Shown here piece by piece: positions 22,773 to 33,243 of a stretch of DNA of 64,000 nucleotides. The notes under the pieces were generated by a model. That model searched no databases, was not told the origin of the DNA, and saw only the letters and a program-made list of their open reading frames with translations. The first letter of the stretch is position 1. The number at the start of each line of letters is the position of its first letter. Source of the stretch: Cherax quadricarinatus (Eukaryota > Arthropoda > Malacostraca > Decapoda > Parastacidae); NCBI RefSeq assembly GCF_038502225.1, contig NC_091355.1, forward strand, positions 19,217,317 through 19,281,316. The letters are read 5' to 3'. The position numbers and the translations under genes were made by a program.

Positions 22773-23931
22773 ATCTTCGATGGTAATCTGTTAAGCTTAC
22801 ACAGTACTTAACTGTGCAGCCAATATCACACGCTAAACAGACTTACCTGGGTTTGTGTATTTGACCCTTACTCCCTGGTATCGTTGTCTTGATTGAAGAA
22901 TAGTGTTCTTTGTAGAATGTCGCACGTCACTGTTGGATTGCAACGCTCGTTACTCTGTTCATCAAGATTTGTTTATTTATTCACAATCTTATCACTAAAG
23001 ACACTGATCATACTTCTCTGTAAATGTTTGTGTTTCGTGAGACAATTTTATACACACTAGCGCGTGGATCAGTGTTCTTTGATGGTTATTCCGGCGTCAA
23101 TGGGAGCCCCCAGCAGGGTCAAAAGCAATCTGACGTCACAGCGTCTCGCTCCACCTCGCTTGTCCCCAGCATAAAGAAGCGCTCACATAGCATTTTTCCC
23201 CTCCTTGCCAAACTTCCACTATGAAGCAATGTAGAATGCTTGATTCTTGCTGTCTTAAGCATAGACAACAATGTACACTATCTTTACAATGGTAATAAAG
23301 TTGGAGCAGGATTTTCCTTAAATGTCCTGTTAAGGTAAGAGATGGACTGTCTCTTATTAAACTAAAAACTTGCAACATCGGTCTCTTGCAAGGAGCCGCG
23401 TGACCATGTCACATGTTCGTACTGCATCTGGGATCAGTTACTTGATATAGCAGTAAACAAGATGCTTGCCCCTTCTGAGAAGGCTGGGCCCCTCAGGGCT
23501 GAAGGAGGCTGATAACCCCCCCCCCCACCCTCCTGGAGAAGATTTCTCCACACATATTTTTGGTATCAATATGTAGAGTGAGCGAGGGAGATGGGACCTT
23601 AGGGAATGTTTTTGTTATATAAACCATGTACAATCTTTTTTCTCGCTATTATCAGATAAGAGTATAATTTCTTGTTTCAGAATCGTGCAAGCAGTAATTA
23701 TACATTTGGTTGGATCTTCCTCCTGACGTACTGCTACGTTCTCTATAATATGTGACTGTACAATATGGTGAATGATGCATTCATTGCTGATTTTTTTCCT
23801 TTAGGTAAGCATATCAAGGCTCCTGTAAGCAAATCTGAAGGTCATTCCCCGTGTCAACACTGAATGTTATAAACACCTGCAGGAGTGGTACTTTTCAGTC
23901 TTTGAGGTCTGGCGATGGTGTAGTGTCAGGT
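22773..23931. other. Unassigned region
   Basis: No motif-bearing frame is seen. There is a poly-C tract near 23517-23527 and a GC-richer stretch at 23090-23220 (contains GACGTCACAGCG). I cannot tell whether this is host DNA or an old element. Confidence 0.45.
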
Positions 23932-24060
23932 TTGTAGATGAATGGTTCAGAGAACCGACATGTTGATAAATTAGACACATGTGCAACTCTTGGGTATCTT
24001 TATTGAGGAAACGTTTCGCCACACAGTGGCTTCATCAGTCCACACGTATGAGAAACTTGA
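23932..24060 (-). mobile_element. Solo 129-bp PLE terminal fragment with hammerhead-like core
   Basis: The insertion is flanked by a perfect 10-bp direct repeat, AGTGTCAGGT (23922-23931 and 24061-24070). On the minus strand it reads CTGATGAAGCCACTGTGTGG then CGAAAC, with a GCCAC/GTGGC stem and UGU loop between the two conserved halves, followed downstream by CATGTCGGTTCTCTGAACC. This matches the CUGAUGA-stem II-GAAA pattern of hammerhead ribozymes known from Penelope-like elements. GTC would be the candidate cleavage triplet. Helix I pairing is not obvious to me, so activity is unproven. Confidence 0.7.
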
Positions 24061-24095
24061 AGTGTCAGGTAGTTTTACATAAGACAGAGGTAATA

Positions 24096-24173
24096 AGAAC
24101 ATAAGAATGTAGGAACACTGCAGAAGGCCTACTGGCCCATACGAGGCAGTAGGCCTTCTGCAGTGTTCCTGCA
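24096..24173. mobile_element. Palindromic fragment of the CR1-like 3' tail
   Basis: The AGAACATAAGAATG start and the GCAGAAGGCCTACTGGCCCA core match the CR1-like 3' end on the minus strand. Arms 24111-24134 and 24147-24170 are perfect 24-bp inverted repeats around a 12-nt loop. The short flanking repeat GTAATA (24090-24095, 24174-24179) may be a target duplication. Confidence 0.65.
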
Positions 24174-24179
24174 GTAATA

Positions 24180-25211
24180 CTGGAGACAACATGTCCTGTG
24201 GCGAGGACAAGACGACAGTCAATATTAGTTGTTCTGGAAGTAGTGTGGATGAGTAAAGCTTTTTCTTTTACAGGCTGATGAAGTGCAGTTAGAACTTAAA
24301 AGTAATTAATGTGTCCTCAATGCATTTTTTGATCATGCTTTAGAAAATTTTCGTTACAAATCCCGAGGGTGTTCGTGGAGAGAATAAAAGTGTATCAAAT
24401 ATTCTTTATTTGTGGATTTACTATAGAAGTAGTGTGTGTTCATTTGTTGATCAGGAGGACGTCAATTAAGAGTAACAGGTCATCCTAAATAGTGGATTAC
24501 ACTGAGTTGAGAATATCCTGAAACTGGACTTTAAATTGGTCATTATAAGTACACTGACCGAGACATCGACATATCTCAGTTACATGATGGTGAGTGTTCG
24601 TGGTAAAGGTTGGCCAACATAGTGCTGAAAGACGATCCCATCTCCATGACTTATTTGTTTCTACAGAGGTCATTATAAAACAAGGAGGAGTTAATCCTAA
24701 CACATAATTAAAAGAGAGGCAGAATGAGATACGTGGAGGCATCTCTGTGCCTCCCTCCAACACCACTCCTGCACATTGGCACATAAAAAAAACATATACT
24801 GTTTAAATTATTTATTTTATATATTTCCCCCTGACCTCATTTCTTACCTCGTTTGTGACCTCTTCCGAGGCTGACCTCAGCCGGCTCGTTTACCTTATAA
24901 ACATGTATCCATCCAGTCAGGGATGACACGTAATAAATGCGTTTTTCAGTACTTGTCGGCTTCGGTCATCGTTCATCCACCACGGCTTTGACAGTCTCAT
25001 AAATTACACTTCATGCTTTTGCTGTGGCTTGTCCTCTCCCTGTAGGTGCAGTTTGTACTAAAGCATCCCACTTATCCCTCGGTTACAGTAATCCCGGGTA
25101 CTGATTTTCGCATACATCAAAATATGAATCAGGATCCTCTTCCAGAACCGATCACAAGTTTTATTTTCCACAGTTTGTTGGTATCACCATACAGTTTACA
25201 GTTTGTACTCT
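24180..25211. other. Unassigned region
   Basis: There are no recognisable domains or repeats. A minus-strand open frame at 24784-24497 (95 residues) has no family I know. Confidence 0.4.
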
Positions 25212-25500
25212 AATATGAAAATGGTAGAAAATACTGACATATTGATAAGTATGACACATTAGCAACGGTTAGATATCTTTATTCGAAACATTTCGCCTAC
25301 ACAGACTATGGAGCAAAACTGTTCTCCATGCTGAGGGACTGACCACCTCAAAACTACGTCTTCAAGGGTGATGGACTGATTACATCGACTTCACATCTCT
25401 ACTGCTTCGGCTAAACTCTTCTGCGCCCGACTGAAGAAGCCTACTGTGTAGGCGAAATGTTTCAAACAAATATACCTAATTGCTTATATGTCTTACTTAT
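25212..25500. mobile_element. PLE-derived inverted-repeat insertion
   Basis: A 289-bp insert lies between perfect 13-bp direct repeats CAGTTTGTACTCT (25199-25211, 25501-25513). The left edge has the terminal sequence in reverse (ATCTTTATTCGAAACATTTC) and the right edge forward (GCGAAATGTTTCAAACAAAT). CTGAAGAAGCC near 25430 and GCGAAATG near 25455 resemble a decayed hammerhead core. No coding sequence. Confidence 0.7.
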
Positions 25501-25513
25501 CAGTTTGTACTCT

Positions 25514-26264
25514 TTCATACCTCTGAAGAGACGTACGTTGACCCCAGTGAAAGGCTCTTATTCCAAGAAATTGAACCTCTCCTTCCCTTTTAGAGATCGA
25601 ATATGAATGCCTTTCCTTTCTCAGCACTATGCAATCCCTGTGGGTTTAACATTTCCCGTATAAAAAACGATAAAAATTCCTTCTCTCTCGCAAAGCTGAT
25701 CCATGCATTTTTTTTTATTTTGAGATTCAACTTGATAACCTTTACATCTCATTAACGTTCGTAGTTGTATGGTGCCTCCGTAGTTACGTGTGTCGTAAGA
25801 GCGATTGTCTTCCTCTGAAGATATCTTAGTAAGCACTAAGTTCTCAGGTTTCATTTTCTATTTACACTCTTATTTTTTTTTCAGATTACTAACATCTAAC
25901 AATACGATCAGTGGTCATTATTATTCTATAAATAGTTACTATTAATAATTAATAATGTTGAAATTACTTTAGAAATAAATCCAATTAATTTTCTCAACTA
26001 CTTGGCAATAACAAAGAAAACTTTAAATAAGTCATTCACAAAGCCTTTTCCATCCTACACACACACATACATGCACACACAAACAATTATAGAAAGATAC
26101 ACACCAGTGTACTGGGCACATGACACTGCTGCAGTGTTCTACATTTACGATATATTGAAGCTCATATTCATTAATTTAATTCTCCGGGATTAGCAGACAA
26201 ATGGTTTATAGAATGGTAAATATTATAGGCCCTCAATATATGCTACGATTATGTTACGTTTTAG
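25514..26264. other. Unassigned AT-rich region
   Basis: The segment 25520-25650 (CTCTTATTCCAAGAAATTGA, CCCTGTGGGTTTAACATTTC) resembles the dispersed repeat at 33677-33863 in diverged form. The rest is AT-rich with no recognised gene. Confidence 0.4.
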
Positions 26265-26450
26265 GGCAAAAAAAAATGTACAATTATGTACAATTGGTAA
26301 AATCATGTACAATTGTTAAATGTACAATTGTTAAAAGTACCACTGTTAAAATGTTAAAAGCACAATTGTTAAAAAATGTTAAAAGTACAACTGTTAAAAC
26401 TACAATTGTTAAAACTACAGTTGTTAATTGTACAATTGTTAAAAGCAGTT
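26265..26450. repeat. Irregular short tandem repeat, TACAATTGTTAAAA-type
   Basis: About a dozen degenerate repeats of TGTTAAAAGTACAAT and similar, with variable spacing. An open frame passes through it but simply translates the repeat. Confidence 0.7.
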
Positions 26451-26479
26451 TATATTTGAAGGCAAAAAAATTGCACCTT

Positions 26480-26683
26480 GAATAGCATCAACTGGAAGAG
26501 GTGTTGGAACCACACATCCCAGCTGGTGTAACATGGATGACATACTATATTGATGGCATCTTGATTATCCAGCCGAAACCTGCTAACAGGACGGATTTTA
26601 ATAACGTCAACTCTGTTGAAACCTACATGAAGGAGAAGGCAGAAATACGAAGATTGATCCTTATATGTGGACCCCCTTTCTAG
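26480..26683 (+). pseudogene. Possible PLE reverse-transcriptase fragment
   Basis: The translation EVLEPHIPAGVTWMTYYIDG followed by ILIIQPKP and FNNVNSVETYMKEKAE resembles the PLE RT motif C region (VTWLRYVDD...LNSVEPTIKF), with YIDG replacing Y-V-D-D. Only about 60 residues survive and there is no neighbouring RT motif. A 22-bp near-duplication (GAAATATACAGATCAATT) follows at 26682-26726. The identification is tentative. Confidence 0.4.
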
Positions 26684-26924
26684 AAATATACAGATCAATT
26701 TAATCTCGAAATATACAGATCAATTAATCTCCTTTATTTGTCTCCATGTGGGTTAATATTGAGCACAGACATGTGTTTATTACAATAGTTTTTCATGCAA
26801 GAGGAACATAATGGACTCCTTCCTGGTCGTGTTCATCTGTGAAACGAGAAGTTGGATTTTAAGGTGCACAGGAAACCACCAGCATATTGCATAGAATGTA
26901 ACATGACTCACGAAATCGTGAGTG

Positions 26925-27010
26925 GCTAGCTGGTCCAGTGGCTAATGCGACGGTCTGGAGTTTTGAGACTGACTGCGCGTGCAAATCCCGCCAGTGGTAT
27001 GGTTTACATA
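26925..27010 (+). mobile_element. tRNA-derived SINE head
   Basis: GAGTGGCTAGCTGGTCCAGTGG resembles an RNA polymerase III A box region, and GTGCAAATCCCGCC is a decayed B box. The segment matches the better preserved copies at 41060-41158 and 41330-41428 over about 85 bp. Confidence 0.6.
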
Positions 27011-27639
27011 GAATGTACCAAGTCATCGTCGTGAGTTATTTACGAATTTCCGGATCTCTAGTCATCTGTCTTCAGAGGAGAAATACAAATATATGCACTA
27101 TGTTTTGGTCAAACTATTACCCTGCCCATTTTATCATCATCATGTGTAGAAAAAAAAACCCAGAAGGGATCACCAATTCAGCTAGTCAATAATAAACACC
27201 AGAAACATTCAAAGTTCTTCCTACTAGACAGTTGATGTGCACAATCTATTTCTAAAAATAAAACCAGAATAGAGAGCATCCAGCACTATTAAGCTTTAGT
27301 ATTTAAACGATACAAACATCGCAAGGTAACAAACGACGGGGTATAAACCATTCCATGTGGACAGGTGGCAAAATAAATGTGGATACAACCACAACGTATC
27401 AAAGAAAACTGTTACGCGAGTCAGAAGGACGATTTGAACAATATCTGCGGACACCTAATGGACACTTGTAAAGCTAAACTAGTCATAAGTTAGCATATTA
27501 GACTGTTTTAAACAGTCTAATAAATTCATCGCAAGCTAAACACAAATATCACCCTAGCTCAGCCCTTTCTCTCACAAAATCAATATCAGACTTCCGCCAC
27601 TATTTATACTGCCTTACTCTCGTTTTCTTTATTGGACTG
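27011..27639. other. Unassigned; contains a perfect palindrome
   Basis: TTAGACTGTTT (27498-27508) and AAACAGTCTAA (27510-27520) form an exact inverted repeat around one T. No genes recognised. Confidence 0.45.
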
Positions 27640-27800
27640 ATAAAGTACCGAGTGAGCGAGAGTTTTCATTAATAAATGTCCTGAAGTGAGAAATTCAAGA
27701 ATATTCCAGACGATGTGGGAGGTAATTAGGCAGGTATGAGAGAGTTCCTGAATGGAGTTCAGTGGGAAAGAGAAATAGGATGCATGACAGTACATGACAT
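27640..27800 (+). mobile_element. Group A LINE scrap
   Basis: GAGTTCAGTGGGAAAGAGAA near 27757 and adjacent sequence match 128-152 of the first LINE fragment. It is too short to place further. Confidence 0.45.
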
Positions 27801-27883
27801 GACATAAGTATAAATTTACATGCCACGCTGCGTGACTCTTGTGGGTTTAGCGCTTGGTGTCGATTATAATATATTAACATACA

Positions 27884-28311
27884 CTGAGGTCAGTGGTCAC
27901 CTGTCCTAAGAATTACTTTGGAGTGCAGTAATTCACCATGGAGTGCTCTTGTGGTGTTTTAGAGACAGGCCGTAAGATACTGGAGGACGAAGTTCAACTT
28001 CTCAAGGAGTTAAAAAACGAACTGGAATTCGCATCGATAAGTATAACAATTAATATTAGGTAGCTGCGATAGCAAAAGGAAACAGATTACTAGGAGTGAG
28101 GAAGAGGTTGGCAGCCGTAACAAACAGGAAGTGGTTTCTAGTAAAGAAAGAAACATCAAATTGAGGAAGGTTAAAGGAGCGGATTTTAAGGTAGAAAACA
28201 GCTTTTCTGTTTCCATGACACATATACTTGAATGGTCAATGGGGATAAAGGTACGATCAGTTAATTTGGTAATCAAGGTAAGAATGTCGTAGCGGTCGGC
28301 GACGCACAGAT
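27884..28311 (+). mobile_element. CR1-like copy F0: 5' UTR and N-terminal ORF1 only
   Basis: GAGGTCAGTGGTCACCTG (about 27886) aligns with the 5' UTR of copy G. An ATG at 27938 starts MECSCGVLE..., parallel to MACFCSVLK in F and MACCSVLES in G, followed by the same leucine-rich segment with a stop at about 28062. LRKVKGADFKVENSFSV and later GKNVVAVGDAQI correspond to the F ORF1 up to the SGNH GDS motif. Sequence similarity stops at that point, where copy F begins. Confidence 0.7.
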
Positions 28312-28401
28312 ACTGTCAGTGGTCAGTCGTCAGTGGTCAGTCGTCACGTGAGGTCACAGACCCTGAGCTGCTTTGGGGATTAGCGTGGACGGTTACAAAG
28401 C

Positions 28402-29326
28402 ATGGCTTGCTTCTGCAGTGTTTTAAAAATTGAGGTTGGAGAGTTGAAGGAGGAGGTCTTGCTTCTCCATGAGGAGATTAGGAGGCTGAAGGTCCACCTC
28501 AATGGGTCTGGGAGAGAGTGTGAGGTGGCTGGAGTTGTGGGGAATGAGGCTTCTAGCAGTGAGGTACAGTCTGTCTCTCGCTGTGAGGAGGCTGTAGTTG
28601 GGGAGGTAGCAACGGCTACCAGCAGTGAGGTGCAGCCCAGCACCTGCTACAAGTGGCGAGTGGTTCACAGTAATGGGAGGCGCATCAGAGTAAGGAAAGT
28701 TAAGAGTGAAGATCTGAAGGTAGGAAATCGCTTCTCTGTTCTTCAGGATGAATGTACTTCAGTGGCCAGTGAAGGTAAGGGTACTACTGCCCCTGCTAAT
28801 GGAGGTAAGCGCATTCTTGTGGTTGGTGACTCTCAGGTAAGATATATTGACCGTGCTTTTTGTAATAGGAATAAGATGATGAGAGATAGTGTGCTTCCCT
28901 GGAGCTGGTGTTGGGGACATTGTCAACAGGCTGGATAATATCATGTCAGGTAATGGGAACAAGCCCATTATCTGTCTCAGTGCTGGTGGAAATGATATTG
29001 GGAAGGGTAGGAGAGAAGAGCTGCTAGATAAGTACAGGTCAGCTATAGATTTCATTAAGTCTAAGGGAGGGATCCCAATCATATGTAGCATCTTGCCTAG
29101 AAGGGGAGTAGGAAATGAATGGTTGTCTAGGGCAATTGGTGTAAATTGCTGGCTAGACAGATACTGTAAGGAACTTGCAATCCCATTCATTGACAACTGG
29201 AACAGCTTTTATGGCAAACATGATATGTATGCAAGGGATGGGGTACATCTCTCTGGGGCTGGGGTGGTAGCACTTGCAGACTCGATTGAGAAGGCCATTG
29301 GTGAAATGCCTATGATTTTAAACTGA
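28402..29326 (+). pseudogene. CR1-like ORF1: coiled coil plus SGNH esterase domain, copy F
   Basis: The start ATG at 28402 (MACFCSVLK) is conserved in copies F0 and G. Residues ~7-35 (VLKIEVGELKEEVLLLHEEI) form a likely coiled coil; a Ser/Glu-rich linker and a basic RIRVRKVKSEDLKVGNRFSV segment follow. The SGNH domain shows VVGDSQVRY (Ser codon 28831-28833), CLSAGGNDIG (GGND at 28985-28996) and YARDGVHLSGAG (Asp 29237-29239, His 29246-29248). All triad residues are present. A 2-bp loss in a TG run near 28893 shifts the frame between block I and the rest; otherwise the gene reads to TGA 29324-29326. Esterase domains in CR1 ORF1 are known; their role in retrotransposition is unsettled. Confidence 0.85.
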
Positions 29327-32265
29327 TGGAAGATAGAGGTATGGGTGTGTGTGGGAAACAAGCAGGTTGCAACACTAGGGTTGGAAACAGTAAATGTATA
29401 AAAGGCATTCAGCATGAAGTTATAAATAAAAACAATAGATCAGGTCAGCAAACAAAGGGGGACAGCAGAGGGCAGCAAGGGACTAGCTCCCTTAAGGTTT
29501 ACTATACTAATAGCAGGAGTGTAAGAAATAAGATAGATGAGCTAAGATTAATTGCAAGTGCAGGAAACATAGATATTATTGCTATAACAGAGACCTGGCT
29601 CAATCTGAAAGATAGAGAAATACCCTCTGAATGTCACATACAAGGCTATAAATTATTCCACACTGACAGGGTCAACAGGAAAGGTGGTGGAGTAGCGATG
29701 TATGTCAGAGACAATTTAAATTGTTGTGTTAGACAAGATATTAAATTAGAAGCGTCAGCCACTGAATCTGTTTGGTTACAGCTTCTCGAGGGCCGAGAAA
29801 AACTAATTTTGGGTGTGATTTACAGGGCCCCAAATCTTGATAGGGAGTGCAGTAAACTTCTATGGGACGAAATTCGTAAGGCATCTACATACGAAAATGT
29901 TGTGCTAATGGGAGATTTCAACTATAGACAGATTGACTGGAGCAATTTGACAGGAAATTTAGAGTCAGGTGACTTTCTTGGTACGATCCAGGATTGTTTT
30001 TTAAAGCAGTTTGTGACAGAGCCTACTAGGGGAAATAACCTCCTTGACTTGGTTCTTGCCAGTAGGGAAACACTAATTAATAAACTTGAGGTTAATGATG
30101 AGCTTGGGGAAAGTGATCACAAATCACTCAGTTTTAATATATCATGGAATTCCCCTAATAATGGCAATCAAGTCTCCGTCCCTGACTTCCACTTGGCTGA
30201 TTTCATAGGACTGAAAAATTACTTAGGTGGGCTGAACTGGAATGACCTGACTAAGGGTCAGGTAGGTGGTGATGGTTGCCGATATGACGCTTTCCAGGGC
30301 ATAGTTCTAGCTGCTCAGTCAAATTATGTTCCAAATAGGGAAATCAGATCAAACAAAAATGATCCTAAATGGATGAACAATAGATTAAAATATCTAATTG
30401 GTCAAAAGAGAGGCATATATAGGCAAATCAAAAGAGGGGAGGGGCAATTAAGAAATCGATATATTCAGTTAAAGAGAGAAATAAAAAAAGGAATTAGAAA
30501 AGCAAAAAGAGATTATGAGGTTAAAGTTGCAAGAGATTCGAAGACTAACCCAAAAGGACTCTTTCAGGTATACAGAAGTAAGATCAGGGACAAGATAGGC
30601 CCACTCAAAAGTTCCTCGGGTCAGCTCACTGACAGTGATAAGGAAATGTGTAGAAGTTTTAACACATACTTCCTCTCAGTTTTTACACAGGAGGATACCA
30701 GCGATATTCCAGAAATGATAAATTATGTGGAACAGGACGATAAACTGTGCACGATTAGTCACAAGTGACATGGTCCTTAGGCAAATAGATAAATTAAAAC
30801 CTAACAAATCCCCAGGCCCTGATGAACTGTATGCAAGGGTTCTAAAGGAATGTAAAGAGGAGCTTAGCAAACCTTTGGCTAATCTTTTCAACATATCACT
30901 ACAACCGGCATGGTGCCAGATAAGTGGAAAATGGCAAATGTGATACCTATTTTCAAAGCAGGTGACAGGTCCTTAGCTTCGAACTATAGACCAATAAGCC
31001 TAACCTCCATAGTGGGAAAATTTATGGAATCAATAATTGCCGAGGCAGTTCGTAGCCACCTTGAAAAGCATAAATTAATCAACGAATCTCAGCATGGTTT
31101 TACAAAGGGGCGTTCCTGCCTTACGAATTTATTAACTTTTTTCACTAAGGTATTTGAGGAGGTTGATCATGGTAATGAATATGATATTGTGTATATGGAT
31201 TTCAGTAAGGCTTTTGACAAGGTCCCACATCAGAGACTATTGAGGAAAATTAAGGCACATGGAATAGGAGGAGAAATTTTTTCCTGGATAGAGGCATGGT
31301 TGACAAATAGGCAGCAGAGAGTTTGCATAAATGGGGAGAAATCAGAGTGGGGAAGCGTCACGAGCGGTGTTCCACAGGGGTCAGTGTTGGGCCCCCTGCT
31401 GTTCACAATATACATAAACGACATAGATGAGGGCATAAAGAGCGACATCAGCAAGTTTGCCGATGACACCAAAATAGGCCGTCGAATTCATTCTGACGAG
31501 GACATTAGAGCACTTCAAGAAGATTTGAATAGACTGATGCAGTGGTCGGAGAGGTGGCAGATGCAGTTTAATATAGACAAATGCAAAGTTCTAAATGTTG
31601 GACAGGACAATAACCATGCCACATATAAACTAAATAATGTAGATCTTAATATTACGGATTGCGAAAAAGATTTAGGAGTTCTGGTTAGCAGTAATCTGAA
31701 ATCAAGACAACAGTGCATAAGTGTTCGCAATAAAGCTAATAGAATCCTTGGCTTCATATCAAGAAGCATAAATAATAGGAGTCCTCAGGTTGTTCTTCAA
31801 CTCTCTACATCCTTGGTTAGGCCTCATTTAGATTATGCTGCACAGTTTTGGTCACCGTATTACAGAATGGATATAAATGTTCTGGAAAATCTACAGAGGA
31901 GGATGACAAAGTTGATCCCATGTATCAGAAACCTTCCCTATGAGGATAGACTAAGGGCCCTGAATCTGCACTCTCTAGAAAGACGTAGAATTAGGGGGGA
32001 TATGATTGAGGTGTATAAATGGAAGACAGGAATAAATAAAGGGGATGTAAATAGTGTGCTGAAAATATCTAGCCTAGACAGGACTCGCAGCAATGGTTTT
32101 AAGTTGGAAAAATTCAGATTCAGGAAGGATATAGGAAAGTACTGGTTTGGTAATAGAGTTGTGGATGAGTGGAACAAACTCCCAAGTACAGTTATAGAGG
32201 CCAGAACGTTGTGTAGCTTTAAAAATAGGTTGGATAAATACATGAGTGGATGTGGGTGGGTGTGA
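29326..32265 (+). pseudogene. CR1-like ORF2: APE endonuclease plus reverse transcriptase, copy F
   Basis: An ATG overlaps the ORF1 stop (TGATG, 29324-29328), but the in-frame ATGGG at 29341 is the one shared with copies B2 and G and is the safer start. The endonuclease shows YYTNSRSVRNKIDELRL, TETWLNL (catalytic Glu), GGGVAMYVRDN, GDFNYRQIDW and ESDHKSLSF. The linker includes DPKWMNNRLKYLIGQK. The RT shows NYRPISLTS, QHGFTKGRSC, YMDFSKAFDKVP, GVPQGSVLGPLLFTIY and FADD (31456-31467). Frameshifts: 2 bp missing near 30759 (after CTIS) and 1 bp near 30905 (in FNISLQ). Otherwise it is open for about 970 codons. Catalytic residues of both domains are intact. Confidence 0.9.
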
Positions 32266-32803
32266 GTTGGACCTGATAGCTTGTGCTACTAGGTCGGTTG
32301 CCGTGTTCCTCCCTTCAGTCAAGGTGACCTGACCTGACTAGTTTGGGTGCATTGGCTTAAGCTAGTAGGAGACTTGGACCTGCCTCGCATGGGCCAGTAG
32401 GCCTGCTGCAGTGTTCCTTCGTTCTTATGGTCTTATGTAACAAGGATAGTTTCCCAGGATCTGGTATTGGTCAGCAGGTTTGGTAATACCACATTAAACA
32501 ATGAAAATAAGCCTATTGTCTGCCTCAGCACTTAGGAAATGATATTGGGAAGGGCAGGAGATTGGACCTTATAGTTAAGTACAAGACAGCTGTTGATCAA
32601 TTTAGATCTAAAGGATAAATCCAGATATATCACATTTTACCCAGAAGAGTAGTGAACATTGGAAGGATGTCTAGGGCAACTGGAGCAAATTGCTGACCGG
32701 ATAATTACTGCAAAGAACTTGAAATTCTATTCCTTGACAGGTGTGGAAATTTTAAAGGTAAACATATGTATGCAAGAGATCGCCACATTTCTGGGGCAGG
32801 AGT

Positions 32804-32978
32804 TACCTGGATACCTGGAGAGAGTTCCAGGGGTCAACGCCCCTGCGGCCCAGTCTGTGACCAGGCCTCATGGTGGATCAGGGCCTGATCAACCAGGCTG
32901 TTACTTCTGGCTGCACGCAATCCAACATACGAGCCACAGCCCGGCTGGTCAGATACCAACTTTAGGTGCTTGTCCAGT
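32804..32978 (+). mobile_element. SINE-like dispersed repeat in copy H ORF1
   Basis: A 175-bp insertion sits inside the YARD-x-H-SGAG block of ORF1. It is rich in self-complementary segments (GGATCAGGGCCTGATC, CCTGGATACCTGG). The CR1 sequence resumes at TGGTAGCGTTCGCC. No A/B box is evident. I take it as a short interspersed repeat from its position and boundaries; the class is unknown. Confidence 0.55.
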
Positions 32979-33050
32979 GGTAGCGTTCGCCAACTCTGCT
33001 GAAGGGGATGTTACTAAGATGTCTAAGATTTTAAACTGATAGAAGGCAGG

Positions 33051-33051
33051 G

Positions 33052-33113
<62 letters not shown>
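33051..33113. repeat. (GT)n microsatellite
   Basis: About 60 bp of GT dinucleotides replace the start of ORF2 in copy H (the ATGGGTGTGTGTGGG region in copy F). Confidence 0.95.
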
Positions 33114-33118
<5 letters not shown>

Positions 33119-33243
33119 CGCGGGAAACAAATCTGAAAACAGCAAAAACTGACCAAATACCTCAGAAAAAAATCCCAAAATATGATAGTTCATCATTTAC
33201 TGAAGTTACGAATAAATGCAAAGGAATCAGCCAGTAAACGAAG

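Larger units (their letters stand above)
28312..32440 (+). mobile_element. CR1-like LINE copy F, near full length
   Basis: This is the most complete copy in the window: 5' UTR (28312-28401, starting with two 14-bp GTCAGTGGTCAGTC units), ORF1 (28402-29326), ORF2 (about 29341-32265) and 3' UTR (32266-32440) ending in TTCGTTCTTATGGTCTTATG. Three small indels account for all frame breaks: one in ORF1 near 28893, two in ORF2 near 30759 and 30905. The tail (TTCTTATG-type repeats) and the esterase-bearing ORF1 both point to the CR1 clade. Confidence 0.9.

Noticed and set aside
22773..23380. Possible LTR or promoter region with GACGTCA
   Set aside because: No TG...CA boundaries, direct repeats or adjacent retroviral-type coding sequence could be found.
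31230..31472. Minus-strand frames antisense to the CR1-like RT (also near 31515, 31938, 21069, 21543, 57566)
   Set aside because: They recur antisense to every RT copy as shadows of conserved coding sequence; they have no independent features.
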